From NCBI RefSeq assembly GCF_001547895.1, contig NZ_AP014627.1:4839501-4903500 (forward strand): a stretch of 64,000 nt of DNA, written 5' to 3'. The translations under genes were made by a program, and so were the position numbers. Of the stretch, positions 55,250 through 64,000 are shown one piece after another (position 1 is the stretch's first letter; each line of letters begins with the position of its first letter). The notes under the pieces are model-generated. The model was given only the letters and a program-made list of their open reading frames with translations, made no database searches and had not been told where the DNA came from. This stretch comes from Pseudomonas sp. Os17. Its GTDB lineage: Bacteria > Pseudomonadota > Gammaproteobacteria > Pseudomonadales > Pseudomonadaceae.

Positions 55250-56017
55250 ATGCTCCCCAGCCTGTTTATCTCCCATGGTTCTCCCATGCTGGCCCTGGAA
55301 CCCGGTGCCAGTGGTCCCGCCCTGGCCAACCTGGCGGCACAGCTGCCACGCCCCAAGGCGATCCTGGTGGTTTCAGCCCATTGGGAAAGCCAGGATCTGC
55401 GGGTCAGCGCCCACCCTCATCCGGAAACCTGGCATGACTTCGGCGGCTTCCCCGCCGCCTTGTTTGCCGTGCAATACCCGGCTCCCGGCGATCCTGAACT
55501 GGCGGCACAAGTGGTGGAGCTGCTCAAGGCCGACGGCCTGCCGGCGCAGCTGGACAACCAGCGCCCCTTCGACCACGGCGCCTGGGTGCCGCTGTCGCTG
55601 ATGTACCCGCAAGCGGACATCCCGGTGATCCAGCTATCGCTGCCCAGTCGCCTGGGCCCGGCCCTGCAGACCCGCGTCGGCCACGCCCTGGCAGGCCTGC
55701 GGCAACAGGGCGTGTTGCTGATCGGCTCCGGCAGCATCACCCACAACCTGCGGGAACTGGACTGGCACGCCGGCCCGGAAAGTGTCGAACCCTGGGCCAA
55801 GGCCTTTCGTGACTGGATGATCGAAAAACTGGCGGCCAATGATGAAGCGGCCCTGCATGATTACCGGCAGCAGGCACCGCATGCCGTGCGCAGCCATCCC
55901 AGCGATGAACACCTGCTGCCGCTGTACTTCGCCCGAGGTGCCGGTGGCGAATTCAGCGTGGCCCACCAGGGCTTCACCCTGGGCGCGCTGGGCATGGACA
56001 TCTACCGCTTTGGCTGA
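55250..56017 (+). CDS. DODA-type extradiol dioxygenase (YgiD-like)
   Basis: This 255-residue class III extradiol ring-cleavage enzyme has SLFISHGSPMLAL (metal-ligand His9), SAHWESQDLRV with a second His, FDHGAWVPLSLMYP and GSGSITHNLREL. YgiD of E. coli cleaves DOPA, but the native substrate is unclear. It starts about 100 bases after the divergent tpm. Confidence 0.88.
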   Translation: MLPSLFISHGSPMLALEPGASGPALANLAAQLPRPKAILVVSAHWESQDLRVSAHPHPETWHDFGGFPAALFAVQYPAPGDPELAAQVVELLKADGLPAQLDNQRPFDHGAWVPLSLMYPQADIPVIQLSLPSRLGPALQTRVGHALAGLRQQGVLLIGSGSITHNLRELDWHAGPESVEPWAKAFRDWMIEKLAANDEAALHDYRQQAPHAVRSHPSDEHLLPLYFARGAGGEFSVAHQGFTLGALGMDIYRFG

Positions 56018-56053
56018 GGCCTCAGCGCCAAGGCTGCTACACCGCCGCGCAGC

Positions 56054-56072
56054 AGCCGGCTTGCCGGCGAAC
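56054..56072. repeat. Single REP-like element
   Basis: CAGCCGGCTTGCCGGCGAAC has the core of the Pseudomonas REP palindromes seen at 31.7 and 61.4 kb. Only one copy is present, in the gap after the dioxygenase gene. Confidence 0.6.
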
Positions 56073-56096
56073 AGTCCCGGCCCGAACTCCAGGCAA

Positions 56097-56127
56097 AAAA
56101 AATCCCCGAACCAGTCGGGGATTTTTT
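56097..56127. terminator. Bidirectional terminator, dioxygenase / deaD
   Basis: AAAAAATCCCCGA and TCGGGGATTTTTT form a 13-bp stem with loop ACCAG, working for both convergent genes. Confidence 0.92.
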
Positions 56128-56155
56128 ATGCCTGATCAATCAGCCCGGGGGCGGA

Positions 56156-57829
56156 TCAATCTTCGCGGTAGCGACGCAGTTTCAGCTGCTTGCCAGCCAC
56201 GCGAGTGTCCTTGAGCTTGGTCAGCAGACGGTCAAGACCGTCTTCCGGCAGCTCGACCAGACTGAAGCTGTCACGCACCTGGATGCGACCGATGGCTTCA
56301 CGGGCCAGGCCACCTTCGTTGAGGATCGCGCCCAAGAGGTTCTTGGCAGCGATACCGTCACGGGCACCCAGCGCGGTACGGCAGCGAGCACGGCCTTCGC
56401 CCAGAGGCATTGGCGCGCGACGCTCACGATCACCACGATCAGGACGATCGCCGGAACGCTCAGGACGATCACCACGTGGCGCGCTGTTGGGCACCAGTGG
56501 ACGCTCTTTCTCGATGGCTGCCAGGTTCAGCGCCTGACCGTTGGTGGCCTTGCGCAGCAGGGCCGCGGCCAGAGCACGCGGGCTGCAACCGATGTCGGCG
56601 GTCAGACGATCCAGCAGCTCGCCGTGGGTCGCTTCGGCATCGGCCACCAGTGGCGACAGGCTGTTGGTCAGCTTCTTGATGCGGGCATCAAGAACGGCCT
56701 GGGCGTCCGGCAGGCGAACTTCGGCAACCTTCTGACCGGTCACACGCTCGATCACTTGCAGCATGCGGCGCTCACGCGGAGTCACCAGCAGCAGCGCACG
56801 ACCTTCGCGACCGGCACGGCCGGTACGGCCGATACGGTGCACGTAGGATTCCGGGTCGTACGGCATGTCCACGTTGAATACGTGGGTGATGCGCGGTACG
56901 TCCAGACCACGAGCGGCGACGTCGGTGGCCACAACGATGTCCAGACGACCATCCTTGAGGGAGTCGATCACGCGCTCACGCTGGTTCTGGGCAATGTCAC
57001 CGTTCAGCGCAGCGGCCTTGTAGCCTTTGGCTTCCAGGGCACTGGCCAGGTCCAGGGTCGCTTGCTTGGTGCGCACGAACATGATCAGGGCGTCGAAGTC
57101 TTCAACTTCCAGCAGGCTCAGAACAGCAGAGGTCTTCTGGTCAGCGTGAACCAGCAGGTGAGCCTGCTCGATCGCGGTGACGGTCTGGGTCTTGCTCTGG
57201 ATCTTGACGTGTTTCGGGTCTTTCAGGTGACGCTCGGCAATGGCCCGGATCGACTGCGGCAGGGTGGCCGAAAACAGTACGGTCTGGCGGGACTCAGGCA
57301 TGGCCTTGAAGATGACTTCCAGGTCATCCATGAAGCCCAGCTTGAGCATTTCGTCGGCTTCGTCGAGAACCAGGTGGTTCACGGTGGCCAACACTTTTTC
57401 GTCGCGACGCAGGTGGTCGCACAGACGGCCCGGTGTGGCGACAACGATCTGTGCGCCATTCCGGATTGCTTTCAATTGTGGGCCCATCGGCGCACCGCCG
57501 TAGACGGCCACAACAGTCACGCCCGGCATCTGCTTGGCGTAGGTTTCGAAAGCGGTTGCAACTTGCAGCGCCAACTCACGGGTTGGGGCCAGGATCAGAG
57601 CTTGCGGCTCGCGCTTGGACGGATCAATGCGGTGCAGGATAGGCAGGGCAAAGGCAGCGGTTTTACCGGTACCGGTTTGCGCCTGGCCAATCATATCGTG
57701 CCCGGCAAGGATGATCGGGATCGACTGCTGCTGAATAGCCGAAGGCTCTTCATAGCCGGTAGCGACTACTGCAGCAACAATATTGGGATGAAGTTCAAGA
57801 GCGGCGAAGCCGCCGATTTCCTGGGTCAT
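56156..57829 (-). CDS. deaD: DEAD-box RNA helicase DeaD/CsdA
   Basis: This 557-residue helicase has the full set of DEAD motifs: GQAQTGTGKT (I), PTRELALQ (Ia), TPGRL (Ib), DEAD (II, in VLDEADEMLKLGFMDD), SAT (III), then VATDVAARGLDVPRI and HRIGRTGRAGREG (V, VI). After about residue 445 follow an Arg/Asp-rich RGDRPERSGDRPDRGDRERR linker and a DbpA/CsdA-type RNA-binding domain. The protein helps ribosome assembly and RNA unwinding in the cold. ATG follows AGAGGCAG. A long leader lies upstream. Confidence 0.93.
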   Translation of the reverse strand: MTQEIGGFAALELHPNIVAAVVATGYEEPSAIQQQSIPIILAGHDMIGQAQTGTGKTAAFALPILHRIDPSKREPQALILAPTRELALQVATAFETYAKQMPGVTVVAVYGGAPMGPQLKAIRNGAQIVVATPGRLCDHLRRDEKVLATVNHLVLDEADEMLKLGFMDDLEVIFKAMPESRQTVLFSATLPQSIRAIAERHLKDPKHVKIQSKTQTVTAIEQAHLLVHADQKTSAVLSLLEVEDFDALIMFVRTKQATLDLASALEAKGYKAAALNGDIAQNQRERVIDSLKDGRLDIVVATDVAARGLDVPRITHVFNVDMPYDPESYVHRIGRTGRAGREGRALLLVTPRERRMLQVIERVTGQKVAEVRLPDAQAVLDARIKKLTNSLSPLVADAEATHGELLDRLTADIGCSPRALAAALLRKATNGQALNLAAIEKERPLVPNSAPRGDRPERSGDRPDRGDRERRAPMPLGEGRARCRTALGARDGIAAKNLLGAILNEGGLAREAIGRIQVRDSFSLVELPEDGLDRLLTKLKDTRVAGKQLKLRRYRED

Positions 57830-58249
57830 GGGTCTGCCTCTAAGTGCATCCGCAAAGACCCATGCTCCAAAGCTGCGCATGCCGTGTAAGACTCAAGAGT
57901 CACCCTGGCAGCTTTGTCGGCGGGGATTTGCGAAAACGATTGGATGAATGGATCGTCAAGGATAGTCCGCGCAGCGGACAAGCAGCCGAAGCTGACTTCG
58001 GGGAATTGCATTACCTAAACGTGGCCCGGCTAAAGGCCGGCGCGCACTATACCGGAATTACTCAAAAAAGGGAGTTTTTTTTATCGGAAAAGTCCGCTCA
58101 ACGCCCGATGGTCACGGGCTTTGCGCAGACTCGAAGGGCGCGCTATTTTGCTTGGGCCCGCCGCTGTTGGTCGTCACCGCTAAAACGATTCACCCTGGTG
58201 CTTGAAAGCCGTCTCGCCCATTCCCTCTAACCCCTTGAGGATCGCGTCC
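57830..58249. other. deaD leader and divergent promoter region
   Basis: These 420 bases hold the probable deaD leader on the minus strand (about 210 bases) and the promoter of the divergent crotonase gene. Short readings here lack ribosome-binding sites. A-rich and T-rich runs at about 58064-58082 stand out. Confidence 0.5.
58046..58051 (-). promoter_or_regulatory. Candidate -10 element of deaD
   Basis: On the minus strand CCGGTATAGT gives a good -10 hexamer TATAGT. Transcription would start near 58039, leaving a leader of about 210 bases, close to the 226 bases of E. coli csdA. No good -35 hexamer is visible, which lowers the confidence. Confidence 0.35.
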
Positions 58250-59041
58250 ATGAATCAGCCCAGTGCCAGCCGTGTCAGCCGCGAACTGCGCGGTCACCTA
58301 TTCCTGATCGGCCTGGACCGGGTCGCCAAGCGCAATGCCTTCGACCTGGAGCTGCTCAACCAGCTGAGCCTGGCCTACGGCGAGTTCGAAGCCAGCAGCC
58401 AGGCGCGGATCGCCGTGGTGTTCGGCCACGGCGAGCACTTCACCGCGGGATTGGACCTGGCCAATGTCGGTGCTGCCCTGGCCCAGGGCTGGCAGGCACC
58501 ACCCGGCGGCTGCGACCCTTGGGGCGTGTTCGCCGGACCGCGGGTGAGCAAGCCGGTGATCGTCGCCGTGCAGGGCTACTGCCTGACCATCGGTATCGAG
58601 CTGATGCTGGCGGCGGACATCAATCTGTGTGCCAGCAATACGCGCTTTGCCCAGATGGAGGTGCAACGCGGAATATTTCCCTTCGGCGGCGCGACCCTGC
58701 GCCTGCACCAACTGGCCGGCTGGGGCAATGCCATGCGCTGGTTGCTCACCGGCGATGAGTTCGACGCCCATGAAGCGCTGCGCCTGGGACTGGTGCAGGA
58801 GGTGATGGCCAGTGAGGACCTGCTGCCCCGGGCCGTGGAACTGGCCGAACGCATCGCCCGGCAAGCACCGCTGGGCGTGCAGGCGACGCTGATGTCGGCG
58901 CGTCAGGCCCGGCTTGAGGGCGAAACACTGGCCGCTCAGGGCCTGCCGCCGCTGGTGCACAAGCTGATGAACAGCGAGGACGCCAAGGAAGGGGTGCGAG
59001 CGATGATCGAGAAACGCCCCGGGGTGTTCAAGGGCTGTTGA
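58250..59041 (+). CDS. Enoyl-CoA hydratase/isomerase (crotonase) family protein
   Basis: This 263-residue crotonase has HFTAGLDLANVG (oxyanion-hole region, about residues 63-74) and GYCLTIGIELMLAADINLC in place of the usual GAxxGGG, followed by MEVQRGIFPFGGATLRL. It lacks the common glutamate pair of hydratases at a glance, so it may be an isomerase or thioesterase-like member. No other acyl-CoA genes are adjacent. The start at 58250 follows TTGAGG. Confidence 0.85.
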   Translation: MNQPSASRVSRELRGHLFLIGLDRVAKRNAFDLELLNQLSLAYGEFEASSQARIAVVFGHGEHFTAGLDLANVGAALAQGWQAPPGGCDPWGVFAGPRVSKPVIVAVQGYCLTIGIELMLAADINLCASNTRFAQMEVQRGIFPFGGATLRLHQLAGWGNAMRWLLTGDEFDAHEALRLGLVQEVMASEDLLPRAVELAERIARQAPLGVQATLMSARQARLEGETLAAQGLPPLVHKLMNSEDAKEGVRAMIEKRPGVFKGC

Positions 59042-59043
59042 AC

Positions 59044-59078
59044 CGGCTGGCCGGCGGATCGTCTTCGCCGGCCAGCCG
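59044..59078. terminator. Hairpin between convergent genes
   Basis: CGGCTGGCCGGCG pairs perfectly with its complement over a 9-nt loop between the crotonase and spermidine-synthase-like genes. It lacks a T run. Confidence 0.5.
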
Positions 59079-59093
59079 TGGCCTGACAGGGGT

Positions 59094-59849
59094 TTAAGTG
59101 GCGGGGCGAATGGCCTTGATCAGCGGCTGCAGGGAGTAACCCAGGCGCGGGGCCAGGGCTTCGGCCCGGGCATTCAGAGCTGGCAGATCGAGCGTCTGAT
59201 CAAGATCGGAGGGCACGATCAAAATCACGTTGCCTTCCTTCACCGGCAGCTCCCAGTAATGCCGGTGATAGAGCCCGCGCAACAGCGCGGCGCCCAAGGG
59301 CTTGCCATCATCGGTGGCCCATTGGTTGATCACCAGCCAGCCCCCGGGATTGAGGCGCTTCTGGCAGTTTTCCAGAAACCCCCAGGCCAGATGGCCAACG
59401 CCGGGGCCGACATCGGTGTACAGGTCGACGAAGATCAGGTCGGCGGATTCGGCGCTGTCCAACAGCTCCAGGGCATCGCCGATTCTTATATATAGACGCG
59501 GATCGTCGTCCAGCCCCAGGTACTCGATGGCCAGGCGCGGCACATCCGGACGCAGTTCGATGGCCTCGACGTCTTCCAGGGGCAGGAACTTCAGGCAGGC
59601 CTGGGTCAGGGTCCCGGCGCCCAGGCCGAGAAACAGTGCGCTCTCCGGCGCCTCATGACACAGGGCACCGATCAGCATGGCCCGGGTGTAGTCGTACTCC
59701 AGCCAACTGGGGTCGGCGGTGAACACGCAGCTTTGCTCGATGGCGTCGCCAAATTCGAGGAAGCGGTAGTCCGCCACTTCCAATACCCGAATCATGCCGA
59801 ACTCGTCATGAACCTCGGCGAGCACACGCTCGACGCGCTCCTCAGTCAT
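59094..59849 (-). CDS. Spermidine synthase-like methyltransferase-fold protein
   Basis: This 251-residue Rossmann-fold protein has [20 protein letters not shown] near residue 83 (SAM-type nucleotide loop), [14 protein letters not shown] and the acidic [14 protein letters not shown] near residue 147, similar to SpeE-like proteins. The region that binds putrescine in true SpeE is not evident, so polyamine synthesis is unproven. ATG follows TAGGAGATGAA. It diverges from the DAHP synthase gene. Confidence 0.8.
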   Translation of the reverse strand: MTEERVERVLAEVHDEFGMIRVLEVADYRFLEFGDAIEQSCVFTADPSWLEYDYTRAMLIGALCHEAPESALFLGLGAGTLTQACLKFLPLEDVEAIELRPDVPRLAIEYLGLDDDPRLYIRIGDALELLDSAESADLIFVDLYTDVGPGVGHLAWGFLENCQKRLNPGGWLVINQWATDDGKPLGAALLRGLYHRHYWELPVKEGNVILIVPSDLDQTLDLPALNARAEALAPRLGYSLQPLIKAIRPAT

Positions 59850-60009
59850 TTCATCTCCTAGTCGCGGGGCCCGCAATCGGGCCGGCGCGAGAAACCAACC
59901 GCTCGGCAGCGAGCGGGAAAGGCGCGATTGTCGGCCAAGCGAGAGGAGCAGGTCACGCACTAATTTGCTGCTAACATGCCCCTCCCACCGTAAAACACTC
60001 GAGTCCGCG

Positions 60010-61356
60010 ATGAGCCAACCCTGGAGCCCCGACAGCTGGCGCGCCCTGCCGATCCAGCAACAACCCCAGTACCCCGACGCCGCACATCTGCTGCAGGTCG
60101 AGCAGACCCTGGCCAGTTATCCACCGCTGGTGTTTGCCGGTGAGGCCCGGGAGTTGCGCCGCCAGTTCGCCGAAGTCACCCAGGGTCGCGCCTTCCTGCT
60201 GCAGGGCGGCGACTGCGCCGAAAGCTTTGCCGAATTCTCCGCGGCGAAAATCCGCGACACCTTCAAGGTGCTGCTGCAGATGGCGATTGTCATGACCTTT
60301 GCCGCCGGCTGCCCGGTGGTCAAGGTCGGACGCATGGCCGGGCAATTCGCCAAACCGCGCTCGGCCAACGACGAAACCATCAATGGCGTGACCTTGCCGG
60401 CCTATCGTGGCGACATCGTCAACGGCATCGGTTTCGATGAGAAAAGCCGGGTACCGGACCCGGACCGCCTGCTGCAGTCCTATCACCAGGCCACCGCCAC
60501 CCTGAACCTGCTGCGGGCCTTTGCCCAGGGCGGGTTTGCCGACCTGCATCAGGTGCACAAGTGGAACCTGGACTTCATCGCCAACTCGGCCCTGGCCGCG
60601 AAGTACAGCCAGCTGGCGGATCGCATCGATGAAACCCTGGCCTTCATGCGCGCCTGCGGCATGGACAGCTCGCCGCAACTGCGCGAAACCAGCTTCTTCA
60701 CCGCCCACGAAGCGCTGCTGCTCAATTACGAGGAAGCCTTCGTCCGTCGCGACAGCCTGACCAACGACTACTACGACTGCTCGGCCCACATGCTGTGGAT
60801 CGGCGACCGCACCCGCCAGCTCGACGGTGCCCACGTCGAGTTCCTGCGCGGGGTGAACAACCCGATCGGGGTCAAGGTCGGCCCGAGCATGAACACCGAG
60901 GAACTGATCCGCCTGATCGATATCCTCAACCCGAGCAACGATCCAGGCCGGCTCAACCTGATCGTGCGCATGGGTGCCCACAAGGTCGGCGACCACCTGC
61001 CACAGCTGATCCGCGCGGTCGAGCGCGAAGGCAAGCAAGTGCTCTGGAGCTCGGACCCGATGCACGGCAACACCATCAAGGCCAGCAGCGGCTACAAGAC
61101 CCGGGATTTCGCGCAGATCCTGAGCGAGGTCAAAGAGTTCTTCCAGGTGCATCAGGCCGAAGGCAGCTATGCCGGCGGCATCCATATCGAGATGACCGGA
61201 CAGAACGTCACCGAGTGCATCGGCGGCGCCCGCCCGATCACCGAAGACGGCCTGTCGGACCGCTATCACACCCATTGCGACCCGCGGATGAACGCCGACC
61301 AGTCCCTGGAACTGGCCTTCCTGATCGCCGAGACGCTCAAACAGGTCAAGCGTTGA
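60010..61356 (+). CDS. Class II 3-deoxy-7-phosphoheptulonate synthase
   Basis: This 448-residue class II DAHP synthase begins [19 protein letters not shown] and contains [15 protein letters not shown] near residue 74, [14 protein letters not shown] near residue 105, [19 protein letters not shown] and SSDPMHGNT in the C-terminal half; Cys80, His and Glu metal ligands are all in place. It joins phosphoenolpyruvate and erythrose-4-phosphate in the first step of the shikimate pathway. Some class II paralogues supply phenazines; this one stands alone. Length is normal. Confidence 0.93.
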   Translation: MSQPWSPDSWRALPIQQQPQYPDAAHLLQVEQTLASYPPLVFAGEARELRRQFAEVTQGRAFLLQGGDCAESFAEFSAAKIRDTFKVLLQMAIVMTFAAGCPVVKVGRMAGQFAKPRSANDETINGVTLPAYRGDIVNGIGFDEKSRVPDPDRLLQSYHQATATLNLLRAFAQGGFADLHQVHKWNLDFIANSALAAKYSQLADRIDETLAFMRACGMDSSPQLRETSFFTAHEALLLNYEEAFVRRDSLTNDYYDCSAHMLWIGDRTRQLDGAHVEFLRGVNNPIGVKVGPSMNTEELIRLIDILNPSNDPGRLNLIVRMGAHKVGDHLPQLIRAVEREGKQVLWSSDPMHGNTIKASSGYKTRDFAQILSEVKEFFQVHQAEGSYAGGIHIEMTGQNVTECIGGARPITEDGLSDRYHTHCDPRMNADQSLELAFLIAETLKQVKR

Positions 61357-61360
61357 GAAG

Positions 61361-61422
61361 CGCTTTCGCGGGCAAGCCCGCTCCTACAAGGGCAGCGTAG
61401 GAGCGGGCTTGCCCGCGAAGCT
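61361..61422. repeat. Inverted pair of REP elements (REPIN)
   Basis: CTTTCGCGGGCAAGCCCGC and, inverted, GTAGGAGCGGGCTTGCCCGC, separated by nine bases, form a large palindrome between the convergent DAHP synthase and ycaQ genes. It probably also terminates both transcripts. The REP core matches that at 31.7 kb. Confidence 0.92.
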
Positions 61423-61424
61423 CT

Positions 61425-62639
61425 TCACGCCATGACCTCACGCAGACGGCGTGCGCCGTCACGTCGGCAATTGAGCTGAATCTGCTCCAGCCCCAGCCAA
61501 GTGGCCATCTGCCGTAGCTGCCCGGCCAACGCCACCACCCCCTCCTCGTCCAGGCCTGGCTCCTCCTCATGCACCGCATGCACCGCCAGGCAGCCTTGGG
61601 CTCGCTCCGCCCGCAGCTCGATGCGGGCGACAATCCGCTCGTTGTGCAGGAACGGCAGCACGTAATAGCCATAGACCCGCTTATGCCTTGGCGTGTAGAT
61701 CTCCAGCCGATAGCGGAAGTCGAACAGCCGCTCGGTGCGACTGCGCTCCCAGATCAGCGAATCGAACGGTGAGAGCAACGCACTGGCGTCGACCTGGCGC
61801 GGCACCCTGACCTGCGGCAGACAGTAGGCCGGATGGCGCCAGCCCTGCACTTCGCAGCTCAACAACTCGCCGGACTCCAGCAACTCCGCCAGCCGCGCAC
61901 GGCTGTCGCCGGGATCCAGGCGAAAGTAGTCTCGCAGGTCCTTCTCCGTGGCCACGCCCAGGGCCCTGGCCGCGTGCACCAGCAAGCCGCGCTGGGCCTG
62001 GGCTTCGTCCAGCGGCGACTGCTGGAGAATGGCCGCCGGCAGCACCCGCTCCGGCAAATCGTAGAGGCGCTCGAAGCCACGACGCCCGGCCACCGTCACT
62101 TCACCGGCGGCGAACAACCATTCCAGGGCGTGCTTTTCATCGCTCCAATCCCACCAGGGCCCGGCGCGCTCCTCGCGGGTGGAAAGGCTGCCGGCACCCA
62201 GCGCGCCCTGCTCTTGGACCGCCGCCAGAACCCGACGGACCGTGACCAGGCGCTCCTGGCCAAAACGCGCCAGCTGCGAATAGATGCCCTGCCCTTGCCG
62301 CGCCCGCTGCATCCGCCAGCGCAGCAACGGGTACATGGACATGGGCAGCAACGACGCCTCATGCCCCCAGTATTCGAACAAGGTGCGTTGCCGGCCCTGA
62401 CTCCAGGCGGCCTGGTCGAGCAAGGCCTGTGGATAACTGCCCAGGCGGGAGAACAGAGGCAGGTAATGCGCCCGCACCAGGGCATTGACCGAATCGATCT
62501 GCAGCAGGCCCAGGCGCTCGATCTGTCGATTGAGCCCCGCGGCCTTGATCGTTGCCGGCGGCCGACGCCCGCCGAAACCCTGGGCGGCCAGGGCCAATCG
62601 GCGAGCTTGCTTGAGTGAGAAAGAACATTCTGCGGGCAT
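61425..62639 (-). CDS. ycaQ: YcaQ/AlkX-family DNA glycosylase
   Basis: This 404-residue protein with winged-helix repeats matches the HTH_42 (DUF1006) family: LGLLQIDSVNALVRAHYLPLFSRLG, carrying the QxD active-site motif near residues 47-49, then WDWSDEKHALEWLFAAGEV and FDSLIWERSRTERLFDF. YcaQ removes interstrand crosslinks and N7-alkylated bases. It is convergent with the DAHP synthase gene across a REPIN. Confidence 0.92.
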   Translation of the reverse strand: MPAECSFSLKQARRLALAAQGFGGRRPPATIKAAGLNRQIERLGLLQIDSVNALVRAHYLPLFSRLGSYPQALLDQAAWSQGRQRTLFEYWGHEASLLPMSMYPLLRWRMQRARQGQGIYSQLARFGQERLVTVRRVLAAVQEQGALGAGSLSTREERAGPWWDWSDEKHALEWLFAAGEVTVAGRRGFERLYDLPERVLPAAILQQSPLDEAQAQRGLLVHAARALGVATEKDLRDYFRLDPGDSRARLAELLESGELLSCEVQGWRHPAYCLPQVRVPRQVDASALLSPFDSLIWERSRTERLFDFRYRLEIYTPRHKRVYGYYVLPFLHNERIVARIELRAERAQGCLAVHAVHEEEPGLDEEGVVALAGQLRQMATWLGLEQIQLNCRRDGARRLREVMA

Positions 62640-62705
62640 GGGGGAGTCTCCTTGTCTGCCCGCACGCTAGCGCACCGGGAACCGGCTTGTGTAGCACCCT
62701 TGCCG

Positions 62706-62930
62706 CTATTTATGCATTGGGTCGTCCCAGAACGGGCGGACCCGCTCATGCTCGACATCGACCCGCGTGAGCCCCAGGTCCTTCAACGCCTCATCGCTCA
62801 GCCCGGCCAGCATCCGGCGCTCGCGCCCAAGCTCATACCAGCGCATGACCCGACGCCACAGGCCGCTGAAGGCCAGCGCCTGAAATGACAGCTTGTGGAC
62901 CAGCACATAACCCTTTTGACCTTTCATCAT
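62706..62930 (-). CDS. DUF1127 small protein
   Basis: This 74-residue Arg-rich protein ends with the DUF1127 pattern RRMLAGLSDEALKDLGLTRVDVEHE, preceded by FSGLWRRVMRWYELGRE. Small DUF1127 proteins occur widely in Pseudomonas and alpha-proteobacteria, and some affect RNA or phosphate metabolism. Two adjacent ATGs follow GGAGG, and I chose the first. It is divergent from the LysR gene, with a 94-base shared promoter region, so it is a candidate target of that regulator. Confidence 0.85.
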   Translation of the reverse strand: MMKGQKGYVLVHKLSFQALAFSGLWRRVMRWYELGRERRMLAGLSDEALKDLGLTRVDVEHERVRPFWDDPMHK

Positions 62931-63024
62931 CTTGCCCTCCAGTGGGGATGACGACAGTGTCTGCCGGGGCTTAAGATCAATCCAACGAATGTTTCTTATG
63001 CCATACATCTCAGGATTTGATGCA

Positions 63025-63879
63025 ATGTCCCAGTTCCCCAGCATCGATACCGAAGTTCTGCGCACCTTCGTCGCCATCGCCGATGAAGGCGGTTTTACCC
63101 GGGCCGGCGAGCGGGTCAATCGCACTCAATCCGCGGTGAGCATGCAGATGAAGCGCCTGGAGGAAGACGTACTGCAGCGCCAGCTGTTCCAGCGCGACGG
63201 GCGCCAGGTCAAGCTCACCGCCGAGGGCCAGGTGCTGCTGGGCTACGCCCGACGCATCCTGAAACTGCATAGCGAGGTGTTCAATACCCTGCGCGAGCCG
63301 CACATGGTGGGCCTGGTACGCATCGGCACCCCGGATGACTATGTGATGCGCTTTCTGCCGGGGATTCTGTCGCGCTTTGCCCAAAGCTATCCGCTGATCC
63401 AGATCGAGGTGCATTGCGAGTCAAGCAAACAGCTGTTGCAACGCCAGGACCTGGACCTGTCCATCGTCACCCGCGAGCCGGGCAGCGAGATCGGCCAACT
63501 GCTGCGCAAGGAGCGCTTCGTCTGGGCCGTGGCCCAGTGCTTCAATCCCCACGAGCAAACACCTCTGCCCCTGGCAATGTTCAACAGCGACTGCTTCTGC
63601 CGGCTCTGGGCCTGCAACGCTCTGGACGCTGCGGGCCTGGACTACCGCATTGCCTACAACAGTTCCAGCCTGTCGGCGATCATGGCGGTGGTCAGCGCCG
63701 GGCTGGCGGTCACCGCCCAATTGGAAAGCCTGATCACCCCGGACATGCGCATCCTCGGCGAGGCACAGGGGCTGCCGCAATTGCCGGAAGCCAGCATCAT
63801 GCTGGTGCGCAACCTCAACAATCCCTCCCCGATCACCGAATGCCTGGCAGAGCACATCGTCGAAGGCTTCAAACTTTGA
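63025..63879 (+). CDS. LysR-family transcriptional regulator
   Basis: This 284-residue regulator has the LysR helix-turn-helix (FVAIADEGGFTRAGERVNRTQSAVSMQMKRLEEDV, in residues 14-50) and a C-terminal ligand-binding domain ending VEGFKL. ATG 63025 follows CAGGAT; earlier in-frame ATGs would overlap the promoter region shared with the DUF1127 gene. LysR regulators commonly control a divergent neighbour, here the DUF1127 gene. Ligand unknown. Confidence 0.9.
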   Translation: MSQFPSIDTEVLRTFVAIADEGGFTRAGERVNRTQSAVSMQMKRLEEDVLQRQLFQRDGRQVKLTAEGQVLLGYARRILKLHSEVFNTLREPHMVGLVRIGTPDDYVMRFLPGILSRFAQSYPLIQIEVHCESSKQLLQRQDLDLSIVTREPGSEIGQLLRKERFVWAVAQCFNPHEQTPLPLAMFNSDCFCRLWACNALDAAGLDYRIAYNSSSLSAIMAVVSAGLAVTAQLESLITPDMRILGEAQGLPQLPEASIMLVRNLNNPSPITECLAEHIVEGFKL

Positions 63880-64000
63880 AGGCCAGCATCACGGCACACA
63901 CCACCAGGAAACCGCAGAACAACCCACGCAACAGGCGCTCGGGCAAGGCATGAGCCACCTTCACCCCCCAACTGATGCTCAACAGACCGCCGGCCGCCAA
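63869..64000 (-). CDS. TauE/SafE (TSUP) family permease, C-terminal end (truncated)
   Basis: Only the last 43 codons are in the window. They read LAAGGLLSISWGVKVAHALP, then ERLLRGLFCGFLVVCAVMLA, a final membrane helix and an ending typical of TauE/SafE permeases. The family exports sulphite, sulphonates or other organic acids. The stop codon overlaps the end of the convergent LysR gene by 11 bases. The rest of the gene is outside the window. Confidence 0.7.
   Translation of the reverse strand: MAAGGLLSISWGVKVAHALPERLLRGLFCGFLVVCAVMLAFKV

Noticed and set aside
57844..58230. 128-codon reading in the deaD leader region
   Set aside because: It overlaps the probable deaD promoter and leader, starts inside the deaD ribosome-binding region and has no recognisable features.

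Overview
The window looks like a chromosomal segment of a fluorescent Pseudomonas (P. fluorescens/protegens/chlororaphis type). It has the pyoverdine genes pvdL and pvdS side by side and an acyclic terpene utilisation (atu) cluster. It also has the gene order sagS, ospR, gpx, msrB, alaA, htpX, tpm, deaD, which I recognise from P. aeruginosa. GC-rich codon use and REP-type palindromes fit the same group. I see no rRNA or tRNA genes, insertion sequences, prophage or CRISPR array. Annotation is from sequence reading alone, and family names come from recognising motifs and whole-protein resemblance.

Layout. 1-1.4 kb: the 5' end of pvdL and divergent pvdS, with a Fur box and a PvdS-type promoter between them. 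1.4-3.4 kb: a Cys-motif orphan, a periplasmic solute-binding protein and a TetR repressor (AtuR). 3.5-11.9 kb: atuABCDEF, which carries citronellol/geraniol-type acyl-CoAs through geranyl-CoA carboxylase; two near-identical operators lie between atuR and atuA. 11.9-15.7 kb: a DEDD exonuclease, ppnP, a MOSC protein, cheV and a small Hpt-like protein without the phospho-acceptor histidine. 16.3-23.3 kb: a NarX/NarL-like two-component pair, a YegS lipid kinase, a GDP-mannose synthesis enzyme, moeA/moaB and a small lipoprotein. 23.3-30.3 kb: a pseudouridine synthase, an SOS-box operon encoding a UmuD-like protein with both catalytic residues replaced, a thioredoxin-fold protein, a Kef-type antiporter, an ammonium transporter and a DUF883/YqjE/YqjK-like trio.

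30.4-46.5 kb is the most accessory-looking part. It runs from an EAL phosphodiesterase through dgt and a long AT-rich leader to a two-partner secretion system (TpsB 575 aa, TpsA 1652 aa). Directly downstream come a BvgA/RcsB-type regulator, a BvgS-like hybrid kinase that has lost its sensory domains, and an HD-GYP protein with a large insertion. Together these read as a surface-adhesin locus with its own phosphorelay and c-di-GMP enzymes. A partly palindromic motif resembling RcsB/BvgA-type boxes occurs twice in the TPS leader and once beside cheV.

46.5-64 kb: msrC, a DUF815 ATPase, sagS, the peroxide-response genes gpx-ospR with a perfect inverted-repeat operator, msrB, alaA, htpX, tpm, a DODA-type dioxygenase, the DEAD-box helicase deaD with a probable long leader, a crotonase, a spermidine-synthase-like protein, a class II DAHP synthase, a YcaQ DNA glycosylase, a DUF1127 protein, a LysR regulator and the 3' end of a TauE/SafE-type permease.
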